Shown here in pieces: positions 34,016-43,147 of a stretch of DNA of 59,664 nucleotides; position 1 is the first letter of the stretch; every line of letters begins with the position of its first letter. The notes beneath the pieces were generated by a model. The model searched no databases, was not told the DNA's origin, and saw only the letters and a list, made by a program, of their open reading frames with translations. The stretch is taken from NCBI RefSeq assembly GCF_013363995.1, contig NZ_JABWGO010000021.1:1-59664 (forward strand), read 5' to 3'. This DNA is from Nonomuraea rhodomycinica. Its GTDB lineage: Bacteria > Actinomycetota > Actinomycetes > Streptosporangiales > Streptosporangiaceae. A program made the translations under genes and the position numbers.

Positions 34016-36418
34016 ATGGCCACGGCCTGGTTCGGCATCTTGGGGCCGATGGACGTCAGGGTGGACGGCCGCCCGGTGGCGCTGCACGGGCCGCGGCAGG
34101 AACGGACGCTCGCGGCGCTGCTGCTCGACGCCGACCGGGTCGTCACCGTGGACCAGCTCGTGGACGTCGTGTGGGAGGAGCCGCCCGCCTCGGCCCGGCG
34201 GCAGATCCAGGACCTGGTCACGCGGCTGCGCCGGACGCTGGTCGACGCCGGCGCCCCCGCCGACCTGATCACCACCCGGCGGGCGGGCTACCTGCTGCGA
34301 CCCGGCGAACGCGGCCTGGACGCCCGCGCCTTCGAGAGCGCGGCCGCGCTGGCGCGCCGGACGGCCCGCCAGGACCCGGCCGGGGCCGTCGCCGGTTACC
34401 GCGAGGCGCTGTCGTTGTGGCGCGGCGCCTTCCTGGCCGGCATCAGCGGCCGGACCTTCGAGGCCGCGGCCAGGATCTGGCAGGAGCGGCGGATCGCCGC
34501 CGTGGAGGAGTGCCTGGCGCTGGAGCTCTCGCTGGGCCGCCATCACGAGGTCACCGCCGAGGCCCTGGAGCTGGTGGAGCAGCATCCCTTCCGGGAGTCC
34601 CTGGTCGAGCTCCTGATGCGCGCGTTGCACGGCGCCGGCAGGCTGGCCGACGCGTTGGACGTCTACCGGCTCCTGCGGAAGCGGCTGGCCGACGAACTGG
34701 GGCTCGACCCGGGTCCCGGCCTGCGAGGGCTGCACGACACGCTGCTGCGCTCCCAGGCCGAGCCCGCCGTCGCCTCCGTCCGCGCCGCCGGGCCCGTCGC
34801 GGCGATGCTGCCCCCGGACGTGTACGGCTTCACCGGCCGCGACCGTGAACTGGCCAGGCTCGACGCCCTGCTCGCCACGGCCGCCGAGCAGCCCACGGCG
34901 CTGGTCATCGCCGCCGTGACGGGCGCCCCGGGCGTGGGCAAGACCGCGCTCGCCGTGCACTGGGCCCACCGCGTACGCGACCGGTTCCCCGACGGCCAGC
35001 TCTACGTGAACCTGCGCGGCTTCGACCAGAGCGGCCGGCCGATGACCCCGGTCGAGGCCATGCGCGCCTTCCTGGACGCCCTGGGAGTGGCGGCCGACCG
35101 CGTCCCCGCCGCGATCGAGGCCCAGACCGGGCTGTACCGCAGCCTGCTGGCCGGGCGCAGGATGCTGGTCGTGCTGGACAACGCGCGCGACGCCGAGCAG
35201 GTCCGTCCACTGCTGCCCGGCGCGCCCGGCTGCCTGGTGCTGGTGACCAGCCGCGACCAGCTCCCCGGCCTGATCGCCGCCGAGGGCGCCCACCCGCTCC
35301 GTCTCGACCTGCTGTCCGACACCGAGGCGCGGGACCTGCTCGCCCGCCGGCTGGGCGGCGAACGGGTGGCCGCGGACCCCGGCGCGACAGCGGAGATCAT
35401 CGAACGGTGCGCGCGGCTGCCGCTGGCGCTGGCCGTCATCGCGGCCCGGGCGGCCACGCACCCCGACTTCCCGCTGGCCGCCATCGCCGGCGAGCTGCCC
35501 GCCGTGCACGACAACCTGGACGCCTTCCACGCCGGTGGTCCCGGCACGCAGGTGCGTTGTGTGTTCTCCTGGTCGCACCAGGCGCTGAGCGCCGAGGCGG
35601 CGCGCGTGTTCCGGCTGCTCGGCCTGCATCCCGGGCCCGATCTCGGCGTGCCGTCCGCGGCCGCGCTGGCGGGCCTGCCGGTCGAGCGGGCACGCCCGCT
35701 GATGGCCGAGCTGTGCCGCGCCCACCTCCTCACCCAGCCCTCCCCCGGCCGCTACACCTTCCACGACCTGCTGCGCGCCCACGCCGTCGAACTCACCCAG
35801 GCGTTCACCCCGGAGGCCGAACGCCGCGCCGCGGAGCACCGGCTGCTGGAACACTACCTGCGCACCGCCCACGCGGCGGCGCTGCTGCTGAACCCGCACC
35901 GCCACCCGGTCCTCCCTGCGCCATCAGGGGCGGAGGCGGCCGGTGAGCGGCCGCGTGACCGCGAGACGGCGCTGGCCTGGTTCACCGCCGAGTCGGCGGT
36001 GCTCGTCGCCGCGATCGCCCAGGCCGCCGACCACGGGTTCGACAGTCACGCCTGGCAGCTCGCCTGGGCCGTCGCGGACTTCCTCGACCGTCGCGGGATG
36101 CGGCACGAGCACCTCGCCGTCCACACCACCGCGCTGGCCGCCGCGCGACGAGCCGGCGACCTGCGCGGGATGGCCTGCGCTCACGGCCACCTCGGCCGGG
36201 CCGGCGCCGCGGCCGACCGCCTCGAGGAGGCCCGCAGCCACTTCGAGCTCGCCCTCGACCTGCACCAGCGGCTCGGGGACCTTCTCGGGCAGGCCGGCGC
36301 GTGCGACGGTCTCGGCCACGTCTGCCATCGCCTCGGCCGCCACGAGGAGGCCGCCTCCTGGTACGAGCGCGCCGCCGAGCTGCACCAGGAGCACTCTCAG
36401 CGCGGAGGCCGGCGGTAG
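34016..36418 (+). CDS. SARP/AfsR-family regulator with NB-ARC ATPase
   Basis: 800 residues from ATG 34016 with GGGGG 8 nt upstream (MATAWFGILGPMDVRVDG). Order: OmpR-like winged HTH 1-95, BTAD about 100-245 (LDARAFESAA...LSLWRGAFL), Walker A GAPGVGKT at 303-310, Walker B MLVVLDNARDAEQ near 390, and TPR-like repeats from about 690. It is shorter than the 1047-residue relative at 7669 because the TPR region is short. It activates secondary metabolism or developmental genes in known cases. It diverges from the mycosin/proline-rich pair. Confidence 0.9.
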   Translation: MATAWFGILGPMDVRVDGRPVALHGPRQERTLAALLLDADRVVTVDQLVDVVWEEPPASARRQIQDLVTRLRRTLVDAGAPADLITTRRAGYLLRPGERGLDARAFESAAALARRTARQDPAGAVAGYREALSLWRGAFLAGISGRTFEAAARIWQERRIAAVEECLALELSLGRHHEVTAEALELVEQHPFRESLVELLMRALHGAGRLADALDVYRLLRKRLADELGLDPGPGLRGLHDTLLRSQAEPAVASVRAAGPVAAMLPPDVYGFTGRDRELARLDALLATAAEQPTALVIAAVTGAPGVGKTALAVHWAHRVRDRFPDGQLYVNLRGFDQSGRPMTPVEAMRAFLDALGVAADRVPAAIEAQTGLYRSLLAGRRMLVVLDNARDAEQVRPLLPGAPGCLVLVTSRDQLPGLIAAEGAHPLRLDLLSDTEARDLLARRLGGERVAADPGATAEIIERCARLPLALAVIAARAATHPDFPLAAIAGELPAVHDNLDAFHAGGPGTQVRCVFSWSHQALSAEAARVFRLLGLHPGPDLGVPSAAALAGLPVERARPLMAELCRAHLLTQPSPGRYTFHDLLRAHAVELTQAFTPEAERRAAEHRLLEHYLRTAHAAALLLNPHRHPVLPAPSGAEAAGERPRDRETALAWFTAESAVLVAAIAQAADHGFDSHAWQLAWAVADFLDRRGMRHEHLAVHTTALAAARRAGDLRGMACAHGHLGRAGAAADRLEEARSHFELALDLHQRLGDLLGQAGACDGLGHVCHRLGRHEEAASWYERAAELHQEHSQRGGRR

Positions 36419-36547
36419 CGAGGGTGACGGCCGGCGCATTCTTCTTCGAAGAAGTCCGGGAGGCGGTGTCGGATCGGGGTGGTGGCGTTCGTCGCAGGGT
36501 TGAGGCCGCCCGCAAGGGGGCGGCGCCAAGGCGAAGGAACCACGGCC

Positions 36548-37156
36548 ATGAAGCTGACGACCATGACTCAGGTCACCGTCGATGGAGTGATGCAGGGAAA
36601 CGGCGCCGCGTCGGACGACCGCACGAACGGATTCGAGCGCGGCGGATGGGCCCTGGGGAAGGGTGACGACGAGACCAGGACGTTCATCACGCGGACCTAC
36701 CAGCGCGCCGAGGCGTTCCTGTTCGGCCGCCGCACCTATGAGCTGTTCGCCGGCTCCTGGGGATCGAGCGACCAGATGCGCGCACATCCCATCGGCGTGG
36801 CCCTGAACCAGGCCCCCAAGTACGTCGCCTCGACCACGCTCACCGCGCCGCGCTGGGAGGAGACGACCGTTCTGCTCGGTGACCTCGCGGCGGCCATCCG
36901 TGAGCTGCAGGCCAAGCCCGGAGGTGAGCTGCAGGTGCACGGCAGTGGCATCCTGACCCAGTGGCTGCTGGCGAACGACCTGGTCGACGAGATGACTCTG
37001 ATCGTGATCCCGGTGATCCTCGGCCAGGGCGCGAGACTGTTCCCGGAGACCGGCCCGGATCTCGCGCTTGACCTGGTCGAGTCGCGGGTGGACGCAAAGG
37101 GGGTGACGATCCAGGTCTACCGGCCGGCCGGGCGCCCGCGGTATGCGACGGCCTGA
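36548..37156 (+). CDS. RibD C-terminal / dihydrofolate-reductase-like protein
   Basis: 202 residues from ATG 36548 with GAAGGA upstream. It shows the RibD_C fold: MTQVTVDGVMQGNGAASDD at the N-terminus, FLFGRRTYELFAGSW, then HGSGILTQWLLANDLVDEMTL and VIPVILGQGARLF. These proteins bind NADPH; true folate activity is rarely shown. It stands 32 nt before a YCII gene and an ECF42 sigma gene on the same strand, a grouping common in actinobacteria. Confidence 0.88.
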   Translation: MKLTTMTQVTVDGVMQGNGAASDDRTNGFERGGWALGKGDDETRTFITRTYQRAEAFLFGRRTYELFAGSWGSSDQMRAHPIGVALNQAPKYVASTTLTAPRWEETTVLLGDLAAAIRELQAKPGGELQVHGSGILTQWLLANDLVDEMTLIVIPVILGQGARLFPETGPDLALDLVESRVDAKGVTIQVYRPAGRPRYATA

Positions 37157-37188
37157 CGTCCCTTGACACCACAGGAGATGATCTTCAG

Positions 37189-37512
37189 ATGCGCTATCTG
37201 GTTTCCGTGATCGACGACAAGAGCAATCCCGGCAGCACGGACAGGCAGCCTGCCATCAGCGCGTTCAACGAACGCCTGATCGCCGAGGGCTACTGGGTCT
37301 TCGCGGGCGGCCTGGCGGACACCGACGCGGCCACGGTCGTCGACAACCGGGGCGAGCAGGCGGTGTTCAGCGACGGGCCTTTCGTGGAGTCGAAGGAGTA
37401 CCTCGCCGGCGTCTGGGTGTGGGAGGCCCCGGATCTGGACGTGGCGCTCAAGCTCGCCGCCGAGGCGTCGAAGGTCTGCGACCGGAAGATCGAGGTGCGG
37501 CCGTTCCTGTGA
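37189..37512 (+). CDS. YCII/DGPF-domain protein
   Basis: 107 residues. The family marks are visible: MRYLVSVID at the start, the acidic DGPF motif as FSDGPFVESKEYLAGVWVWE, and a C-terminal KIEVRPFL. Genes of this family are the standard partner of ECF42 sigma factors; the biochemical role is unresolved. GGAGATGATC precedes the ATG. Its last codons overlap the sigma-factor start by four bases (GTGA at 37509). Confidence 0.92.
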   Translation: MRYLVSVIDDKSNPGSTDRQPAISAFNERLIAEGYWVFAGGLADTDAATVVDNRGEQAVFSDGPFVESKEYLAGVWVWEAPDLDVALKLAAEASKVCDRKIEVRPFL

Positions 37513-38744
37513 GCGACGTGGAGCAGGCGATCACCCGGGCCCACCACGACGAGTGGGCGCGGGTGGTGGCCGCCCTGACCAGGCGCTTCGGTGACCTCGA
37601 CATCGCCGAGGAGGCGGCGGCCGAGGCCTTCGCGACCGCCGTCGAGCGGTGGCGGGCCGACGGCCTGCCGCCCAACCCCGGCGCGTGGCTGACCACCACC
37701 GCCAACCGCAAGGCCATCGACCGGATCCGGCGCGAGAACAAACGCGACGACAAGCACAAGGAGGCCCTGATGCTGCACGTCGACGACCCGCCCGAGCCGC
37801 TGGGCGCCATCGACGACGACCGGCTCCGGCTGATCTTCACCTGCTGCCACCCGGCGCTGGCGGTGGAGGCGCGCGTGGCGTTGACGCTGCGCATGGTCGG
37901 CGGTCTGACCGTGCCCGAGATCGCCCGTGCCTTCCTGGTGCGGGGCACCACCATGGAGCAGCGCATCACCCGGGCGAAGGCCAAGATCAAGGCGGCGGGC
38001 ATCCCCTATCGGATGCCGTCGGCCGACGATCTGCCGGCTCGTGTCTCCGGCGTCCTGGCCGTCCTGTTCCTCGTCTTCAACGAGGGCTACCTGGCCAGCG
38101 GCCCCGGCACCGATCCCGTACGGCACGACCTGACCACCGAGGCGATCCGGCTCACCCGCCTGATCCGCGCGCTCCTGCCGCGGGACGGAGAGGTGGCCGG
38201 CCTGCTGGCGCTGATGCTGCTCATCGAGGCCCGCCGCCCCGCCCGGGTCTCGGCCGGCGGCGAACTGGTCCCGCTGGCCGAGCAGGACCGCGCCGCCTGG
38301 GACACGGAACTGATCGCCGAAGGTCATCGGCTGGTGCGCGAGCGCCTGGCCGCCGCCGCTGCCGGGGTGGCTCCGGGCCGCTACCAGATCCTCGCCGCGA
38401 TCAACGCGGTGCACACCTCCGCCCGCGACATCCGCGACACCGACTGGTCGCAGGTCCTCGCCCTCTACGACCAGCTCGTCCGCCTCGACCCCTCGCCGAT
38501 CATCGCCCTCAACCGGGCCGTCGCCGTGGCCGAGCTCGACGGGCCGGAGGTGGCGCTGGCCGTCGTCGACCGCCTCGAAGAGGCGCTGGCCGGCTATCAC
38601 GCCTACCACGCCGCCCGCGCCGACCTGCTGCGCCGGCTGGGGCGAAGCCGGCAGTCACGCGCGGCCTACGACCGGGCGATCGAGCTGGCCGGCAACACCG
38701 GCGAGACCGCCTACCTCACCCGCCGCCGCGACCAGCTGCGGTAG
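37509..38744 (+). CDS. ECF42-type RNA polymerase sigma factor
   Basis: 411 residues from GTG 37509, overlapping the YCII stop. Sigma-2 (WARVVAALTRRFGDLDIAEEAAAEAFATAVERW, then NPGAWLTTTANRKAIDRIRREN) and sigma-4 (LTLRMVGGLTVPEIARAFLVRGTTMEQRITRAK) occupy the first 190 residues. The remaining 220 residues are the DUF6596 TPR-like extension characteristic of ECF42. These sigma factors have no anti-sigma partner; the extension is thought to control activity. It probably transcribes its own operon. The window shows no second copy of an obvious target promoter. Confidence 0.93.
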   Translation: MSDVEQAITRAHHDEWARVVAALTRRFGDLDIAEEAAAEAFATAVERWRADGLPPNPGAWLTTTANRKAIDRIRRENKRDDKHKEALMLHVDDPPEPLGAIDDDRLRLIFTCCHPALAVEARVALTLRMVGGLTVPEIARAFLVRGTTMEQRITRAKAKIKAAGIPYRMPSADDLPARVSGVLAVLFLVFNEGYLASGPGTDPVRHDLTTEAIRLTRLIRALLPRDGEVAGLLALMLLIEARRPARVSAGGELVPLAEQDRAAWDTELIAEGHRLVRERLAAAAAGVAPGRYQILAAINAVHTSARDIRDTDWSQVLALYDQLVRLDPSPIIALNRAVAVAELDGPEVALAVVDRLEEALAGYHAYHAARADLLRRLGRSRQSRAAYDRAIELAGNTGETAYLTRRRDQLR

Positions 38745-38791
38745 CGCCCGCGGCGGCGCGGCGTCCGGGGGCGCGGCGTTCGGGAGGCGCT

Positions 38792-38818
38792 GCGTAGTAC
38801 TGGCAGGGCCAGCTACGC
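38792..38818. terminator. Hairpin between the sigma factor and the XRE gene
   Basis: Nested arms GCGTAG (38792-38797) / CTACGC (38813-38818) and CTGGC (38800-38804) / GCCAG (38808-38812), with a 2-nt bulge and a 3-nt loop. It lies 48 nt after the sigma stop and 38 nt before the XRE start. It may be a terminator or an operator of the XRE regulator. Confidence 0.45.
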
Positions 38819-38855
38819 CCTTGGTGATCGGCTGGGGCAAGAGCAGACTTGGGGC

Positions 38856-39731
38856 ATGGGCAACAACGACCTGGGCGACTTCCTGCGGGCCCGCCGTGCC
38901 GGACTCACGCCGGATGAGATCGGCCTGCCGGTCGAGTTCGGCGCCGGTCGCCGGGTCGCCGGTCTGCGGCGCAGTGAGGTCGCGCAGCTGGCCGGGGTGA
39001 GTACCGAGTACTACACCCGTCTGGAACAGGGCCGCGCCCGGCAGCCGTCCGAACAGGTGCTGCACGCCCTGTGCGACGCGCTGCGCTTCGATGACGTCGA
39101 GCGGCGGCATCTGTTCGCCCTCGCGGGCACCACAGCCGGGCGCAAGGACCAGGGCGAGCACGCGTCACGGCTGCGACCGGCGCTGCGGCAGGTGCTGGAG
39201 TCGATGGATCTGGCTGCTGCGTTCGTCAGCGACCGGAACCTCACCGTCGCCGGCGGGAACACGTTGTGGGCGTTGCTGTTTCCCGAGGTGGCCGAGCTGC
39301 CGCGCCGGGAACGCAGCATGGCGCGCTGGACGCTGCTGGACCCGCGTGCTCGCCTGGTGTGGCGCGACTGGGAACGCGTCGCCCGCGACTACGTGCACGG
39401 GTTGCGGCTGGCCGCCGCCGCCCAGCCGCGCAACCAGCGCATCGCCAACCTGATCGGTGAGCTGATGATGCGCTCACCCGAGTTCCCGGCGTGGTGGTCG
39501 GAACACCGCGTCCAGGAACGCAGCACCGGCCTCAAACGCCTCCACCACCCTGTCGCCGGTGACCTGGAACTGCAGTACGAGATCTTCACCTCGGTCGCCG
39601 ACCCGGGCCAGACGCTCGTCGTCTACTGCGCGCCGTCCGGCTCGCCCTCTCAGGAGCGCCTGCGACTGCTGGCCAGCTGGGGCAGCGAACCCGCCACCGC
39701 GACCACCCGGGACACCGCCGCCGAGTTCTGA
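38856..39731 (+). CDS. XRE-family regulator with MmyB-like ligand-binding domain
   Basis: 291 residues. N-terminal HTH about 5-70 (LGDFLRARRAGLTPDEIGLP, LRRSEVAQLAGVSTEYYTRLEQGRA), then the MmyB-like PAS-type domain (LRQVLESMDLAAAFVSDRNLTVAGGN...LVWRDWERVARDYVHGLRL). This family binds small lipophilic ligands and often controls an adjacent SDR gene, as found here (39861, same strand, 129 nt on). Confidence 0.92.
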   Translation: MGNNDLGDFLRARRAGLTPDEIGLPVEFGAGRRVAGLRRSEVAQLAGVSTEYYTRLEQGRARQPSEQVLHALCDALRFDDVERRHLFALAGTTAGRKDQGEHASRLRPALRQVLESMDLAAAFVSDRNLTVAGGNTLWALLFPEVAELPRRERSMARWTLLDPRARLVWRDWERVARDYVHGLRLAAAAQPRNQRIANLIGELMMRSPEFPAWWSEHRVQERSTGLKRLHHPVAGDLELQYEIFTSVADPGQTLVVYCAPSGSPSQERLRLLASWGSEPATATTRDTAAEF

Positions 39732-39860
39732 CCGGCGCCCCGAACCGGGCGATCCAGCACCGAAACCACCCAGACACGACCCCGCCGTACCCGCGGGGTC
39801 GATGCCGCCGTGCCCACGCACGCCGGCGGCCTGACACTCCTCCACGAAGGGACACCCGTA

Positions 39861-40712
39861 GTGAGCAAGACATTCCTGATCACCGGCGTCAGCACCGGCC
39901 TCGGACTGGCCATCGCCCGACGCGCCCTGGCGGCCGGGCACCGGGTCGCGGGCACCGTGCGCACCGAGCGGCACGCGGCCGCCTTCCGGGCGCTGGACCC
40001 CGACCGGGCCCGGGCCTTCATCCTCGACCTGTCCGACGCGGACCGGATCGAGCCCACGGTGCGGGCCGCCGAAGCGGAACTGGGCCCGATCGACGTGCTC
40101 GTGGCCAACGCCGGCTACGGGCTCGAAGGCACCTTCGAGGAGTCGTCGATGGCCGATCTGCGCCTCCAGTTCGAGGTCAACGTCTTCGGCACGGTGGCGA
40201 CCGTGAAAGCCGTCCTGCCCGGCATGCGGGAACGGCGCGGCGGCCACATCTTCGTCATCACCTCGATGGGCGGGCACACCACCTTCCCGGGACTGGCGTT
40301 CTACGAAGGCAGTAAGCACGCCTTGGAAGGCATCACCGACGCTCTCGCCCAAGAGGTCGCCCAGTTCGGCGTGCGGGTCACCGCCGTGGCTCCCGGCGCG
40401 TTCAAGACCGACTGGGCGGGCCGGTCACTGGTACGCGCACCCCGCAGCATCGCCGACTACGACGCGCTGTTCGACCCGATCCGGACGCGCCGCCAGGCGC
40501 TCGCGGGTCAGGGCATCGGTGACCCCGATCGCGCGGGCGACGCCATCCTGACCCTCCTGGACGCGGAGCAGCCACCCGTGCACGTCCTGCTCGGCTCGGA
40601 CGCGCTACGCCTGGTCAGCGCCGGCCGCCGGCGCGTCCAGGACGACTTCGACGCCTGGGAGGAACTCAGCCGCTCCACCGACTCCGCCGAAGGCGGGGTG
40701 ACAGTCGCCTGA
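39861..40712 (+). CDS. Short-chain dehydrogenase/reductase
   Basis: 283 residues from GTG 39861, with GAAGGGAC upstream. Classical SDR: TGVSTGLG cofactor motif near residue 10, NAGYG, catalytic Ser in VITSMGG, and Tyr/Lys in YEGSKHALEG. The size and C-terminal extension place it with the oxidoreductases usually linked to XRE/MmyB regulators. Its 3' end overlaps the convergent MFS gene by 47 bp, probably because one of the two lost its original stop. Confidence 0.9.
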   Translation: MSKTFLITGVSTGLGLAIARRALAAGHRVAGTVRTERHAAAFRALDPDRARAFILDLSDADRIEPTVRAAEAELGPIDVLVANAGYGLEGTFEESSMADLRLQFEVNVFGTVATVKAVLPGMRERRGGHIFVITSMGGHTTFPGLAFYEGSKHALEGITDALAQEVAQFGVRVTAVAPGAFKTDWAGRSLVRAPRSIADYDALFDPIRTRRQALAGQGIGDPDRAGDAILTLLDAEQPPVHVLLGSDALRLVSAGRRRVQDDFDAWEELSRSTDSAEGGVTVA

Positions 40713-41928
40713 CACCGGACGACTCACCGAGACAGCCGCGCGACTCGGTGGCGACGGCGGAGGCGGACAGGAGCGTCGCGGCGGCGAGGCCGCCCCACAG
40801 GGCTGCCGAGCCGCGAGCGGCGAGAGCGGTGATGACCGCCGGGGAGACGGCGAGCCCGAAGCCCGTGGAGAGCTGGAAGCGGGCGAGGGCGCGTCCCAGG
40901 AGACGGGCCGGGGCCAGGGCGGTGACGAGCGCGGTGGCGCTGCCGGCATAGATGATCTCGCCGATGGTGCAGACCACGGACACCATGGCGACGGCCGGGG
41001 CGCCCCAGCCGTGTCCCAGCGAGGTGGCCGCGAGGAAGCCGAGGTAGGACGCGGCGAGTACCACGCCGGCGAGAGCCAGCACGGTCCGCCGGGCGAAGCG
41101 GGACATCAGGACCGTGATCGGAACCTGCAGGGTGACCACCAGCACCGTGTTGGCCACGAAGACGGCCGCCGGCCACACCGGGGCCGCGTGCAGCTGGGTC
41201 ACCAGGACCAGCGGGAGCGCGATCTCGGGAACGTTGAGGCAGAAGACGTAGACCACGTTGGCGGCCAGCAGCGCGCGCATCCGGGGCGCGGGCCCGCCGG
41301 GCCCGTCCTCGGCCGGGGTGGTTGCCGGATGCGCGCGCAGGCGGACCGACCACGCCAGGGCCGCCGCGGCGAGATAGGCCGGCCCGGTGACAGCCGCCAG
41401 CGCCTGCAATGCGGTGGTGCCGCCCGCCAGGCACGCGGTGGCGAGGAGCGCGCCCACGCCCAGGCCGGCGTTGCGCAGGGCGCGGCCTGCCGAGAGGGCG
41501 GCGTCGCGCTCCCGGCCGTGCGCGACCGTCGCCACGAGAGCCGCGTGGGCGGCCGGCCATGCCTGGTTGCCGATGCCGAGGAAGAGCGCCGCCGTCGCGA
41601 ACAGCCAGACGTTCCCCGCCGGGGTGGCCTGCAGCAGCGCCACGCCCAGCACCCGCACCAGCATCGACGCCGCCACGACCGTGCTGCGTGCGCCCCGGTC
41701 CAGCCACCGGCCCACCGCGGGCATGCACACCAGACCCACGACGACGCCGGCCGTCATGGCGATGCCGGTGGCCGGCGCGGACAGCCCCAGCACCGTCACC
41801 CCGTAGAGCAGCAGGAAGGGCCGCAGCAGGCCGGTGCCGAGCGCGTCCACGCCCAGGGCGACGGCATAGCGGGGGCCTCCGGAGGCACGGACGAGGGCGC
41901 GGGGCCGGATCTCGGTGGTGGTTGCCAT
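40666..41928 (-). CDS. Major facilitator superfamily transporter
   Basis: 420 residues with about 12 hydrophobic helices and the MFS loop 2-3 motif MPAVGRWLDRGARSTVV. It belongs with the drug/metabolite efflux branch by general look. It diverges from the ArsR-type gene at 42028 across a 41-bp palindrome, so expression is most likely repressed by that regulator until a substrate is present. The last 30 or so residues (GVRRLSPRLRRSRWSG) are basic, lie in the overlap with the SDR gene and may be non-native. Confidence 0.88.
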   Translation of the reverse strand: MATTTEIRPRALVRASGGPRYAVALGVDALGTGLLRPFLLLYGVTVLGLSAPATGIAMTAGVVVGLVCMPAVGRWLDRGARSTVVAASMLVRVLGVALLQATPAGNVWLFATAALFLGIGNQAWPAAHAALVATVAHGRERDAALSAGRALRNAGLGVGALLATACLAGGTTALQALAAVTGPAYLAAAALAWSVRLRAHPATTPAEDGPGGPAPRMRALLAANVVYVFCLNVPEIALPLVLVTQLHAAPVWPAAVFVANTVLVVTLQVPITVLMSRFARRTVLALAGVVLAASYLGFLAATSLGHGWGAPAVAMVSVVCTIGEIIYAGSATALVTALAPARLLGRALARFQLSTGFGLAVSPAVITALAARGSAALWGGLAAATLLSASAVATESRGCLGESSGVRRLSPRLRRSRWSG

Positions 41929-41957
41929 GGCGTCAACTGTGCGTTCGGCCGCCGTAC

Positions 41958-41998
41958 CGACCGCGTCGGTTGACCGACACCGTCAACCGACGCGGTCG
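41958..41998. promoter_or_regulatory. Operator-like palindrome between MFS and ArsR genes
   Basis: Perfect 17-bp arms: CGACCGCGTCGGTTGAC (41958-41974) and its reverse complement (41982-41998), separated by 7 nt. It is placed exactly between the two divergent starts (41928 and 42028). Predicted to bind the ArsR-type regulator. Confidence 0.7.
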
Positions 41999-42027
41999 CC
42001 GGCCGTCCGAGCAGCGATGATGTGGGG

Positions 42028-43113
42028 ATGACGTTGAGGATCGACATCGGCGGCCTGCCGTCCGGGCGGCTGCGGTTCGCCGCCTCCCCGCTGGCCGAGC
42101 TGACCGCGATGCTGCACGTGCTGGCCGAACCAGGGCATCACCCGCGGTTCGCCGGCTGGGCCGGGGACGTCTGGGCCGGGCTGCGGCCGGAGCTGGCCGA
42201 GCGGCTGCGGGAGGCGGAGTTCCTCTGGCGTTCCTCACGAGCCGACTTCCTAGTCCCCGCCCGTCCCCGGCCGACCCTCGCCGAGGAGCTGGACGATGTC
42301 GACCGGATCGACGACGAGACCTATGTGACCGCCGCCCTCATCACCACGTGCGGCAGCAACCGGGTCCACTTCGCCGCGCCGTCGCCGCTCACCGACGCGA
42401 CGGCGCGCGAACGGGCCCTGGACCTGGCCCAGGCCCGCGGCGCGCTCCAGGAGGCCTTCGCGGAGCGGCTGCTCGCGGACCCGGCCGCCGTGCGGGCGCG
42501 GGTGCGCCGCACCCTCGAACTCTGCGCCGAGGCCTTCTTCGACGCCGCCTGGACGGGCGTCGCCGGGCAGCTCGCCGGCGACCTGCGCGTGAAGAACGAC
42601 CTGCTGAAGCGCCAGGGCCTCGCGACGGCACTCGCGTCGATCTCCAGCGCCGTCACCCTGGCGCCGGACGGCACCTGCATCGTCGTGGACAAGCTGCAGG
42701 ACAATGCGACCGCCGCCCACGGTGCCGGCGTCACCTTCCTCCCCAGCGTCTTCGGCCGCCCGCACCTGGTGGTGGTCCACGCGCCCGGGTGGCAGCCGGT
42801 GGTGCAGTACCCCGTGGCCGAGGCGGATCCATCGGAGCCGGTGTCGCTGGAGACGGTCACGCTACGGCTGGAGGCACTGGCGCATCCGGTGCGGCTGCGG
42901 CTGTTGCGCACCCTGGCCCGCGGCCCGCACACCACCGGTGAGCTGGCCCACGCCTGGGAACTCTCACCCCCGGAGGTCTCCCGTCACCTCGCTGTCCTGC
43001 GCCGCGCGGGCCTGCTCACGGCCCGGCGGCAGGGTCGTTACGTCCGTCACTCCCTCAACGTCCCCGATCTGACGGCGCTGGGCGCCGACCTGCTGGCGGC
43101 CGTACTGCGCTGA
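42028..43113 (+). CDS. ArsR-type winged-helix regulator, DUF5937-like
   Basis: 361 residues from ATG 42028 (MTLRIDIGGLPSGRLRF); GTG 42022 is an alternative. The same architecture as the gene at 1083: a long DUF5937-type N-terminal region, then an ArsR wHTH at about 275-350 (LEALAHPVRLRLLRTLARGP, SPPEVSRHLAVLRRAGLLTARRQGR). There are no metal-binding Cys pairs, so it is not an arsenic or metal sensor. It probably represses the divergent exporter gene. Confidence 0.88.
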   Translation: MTLRIDIGGLPSGRLRFAASPLAELTAMLHVLAEPGHHPRFAGWAGDVWAGLRPELAERLREAEFLWRSSRADFLVPARPRPTLAEELDDVDRIDDETYVTAALITTCGSNRVHFAAPSPLTDATARERALDLAQARGALQEAFAERLLADPAAVRARVRRTLELCAEAFFDAAWTGVAGQLAGDLRVKNDLLKRQGLATALASISSAVTLAPDGTCIVVDKLQDNATAAHGAGVTFLPSVFGRPHLVVVHAPGWQPVVQYPVAEADPSEPVSLETVTLRLEALAHPVRLRLLRTLARGPHTTGELAHAWELSPPEVSRHLAVLRRAGLLTARRQGRYVRHSLNVPDLTALGADLLAAVLR

Positions 43114-43147
43114 GGCCGCCGAGCAGGAGCCCATGCCGACATCAGTG

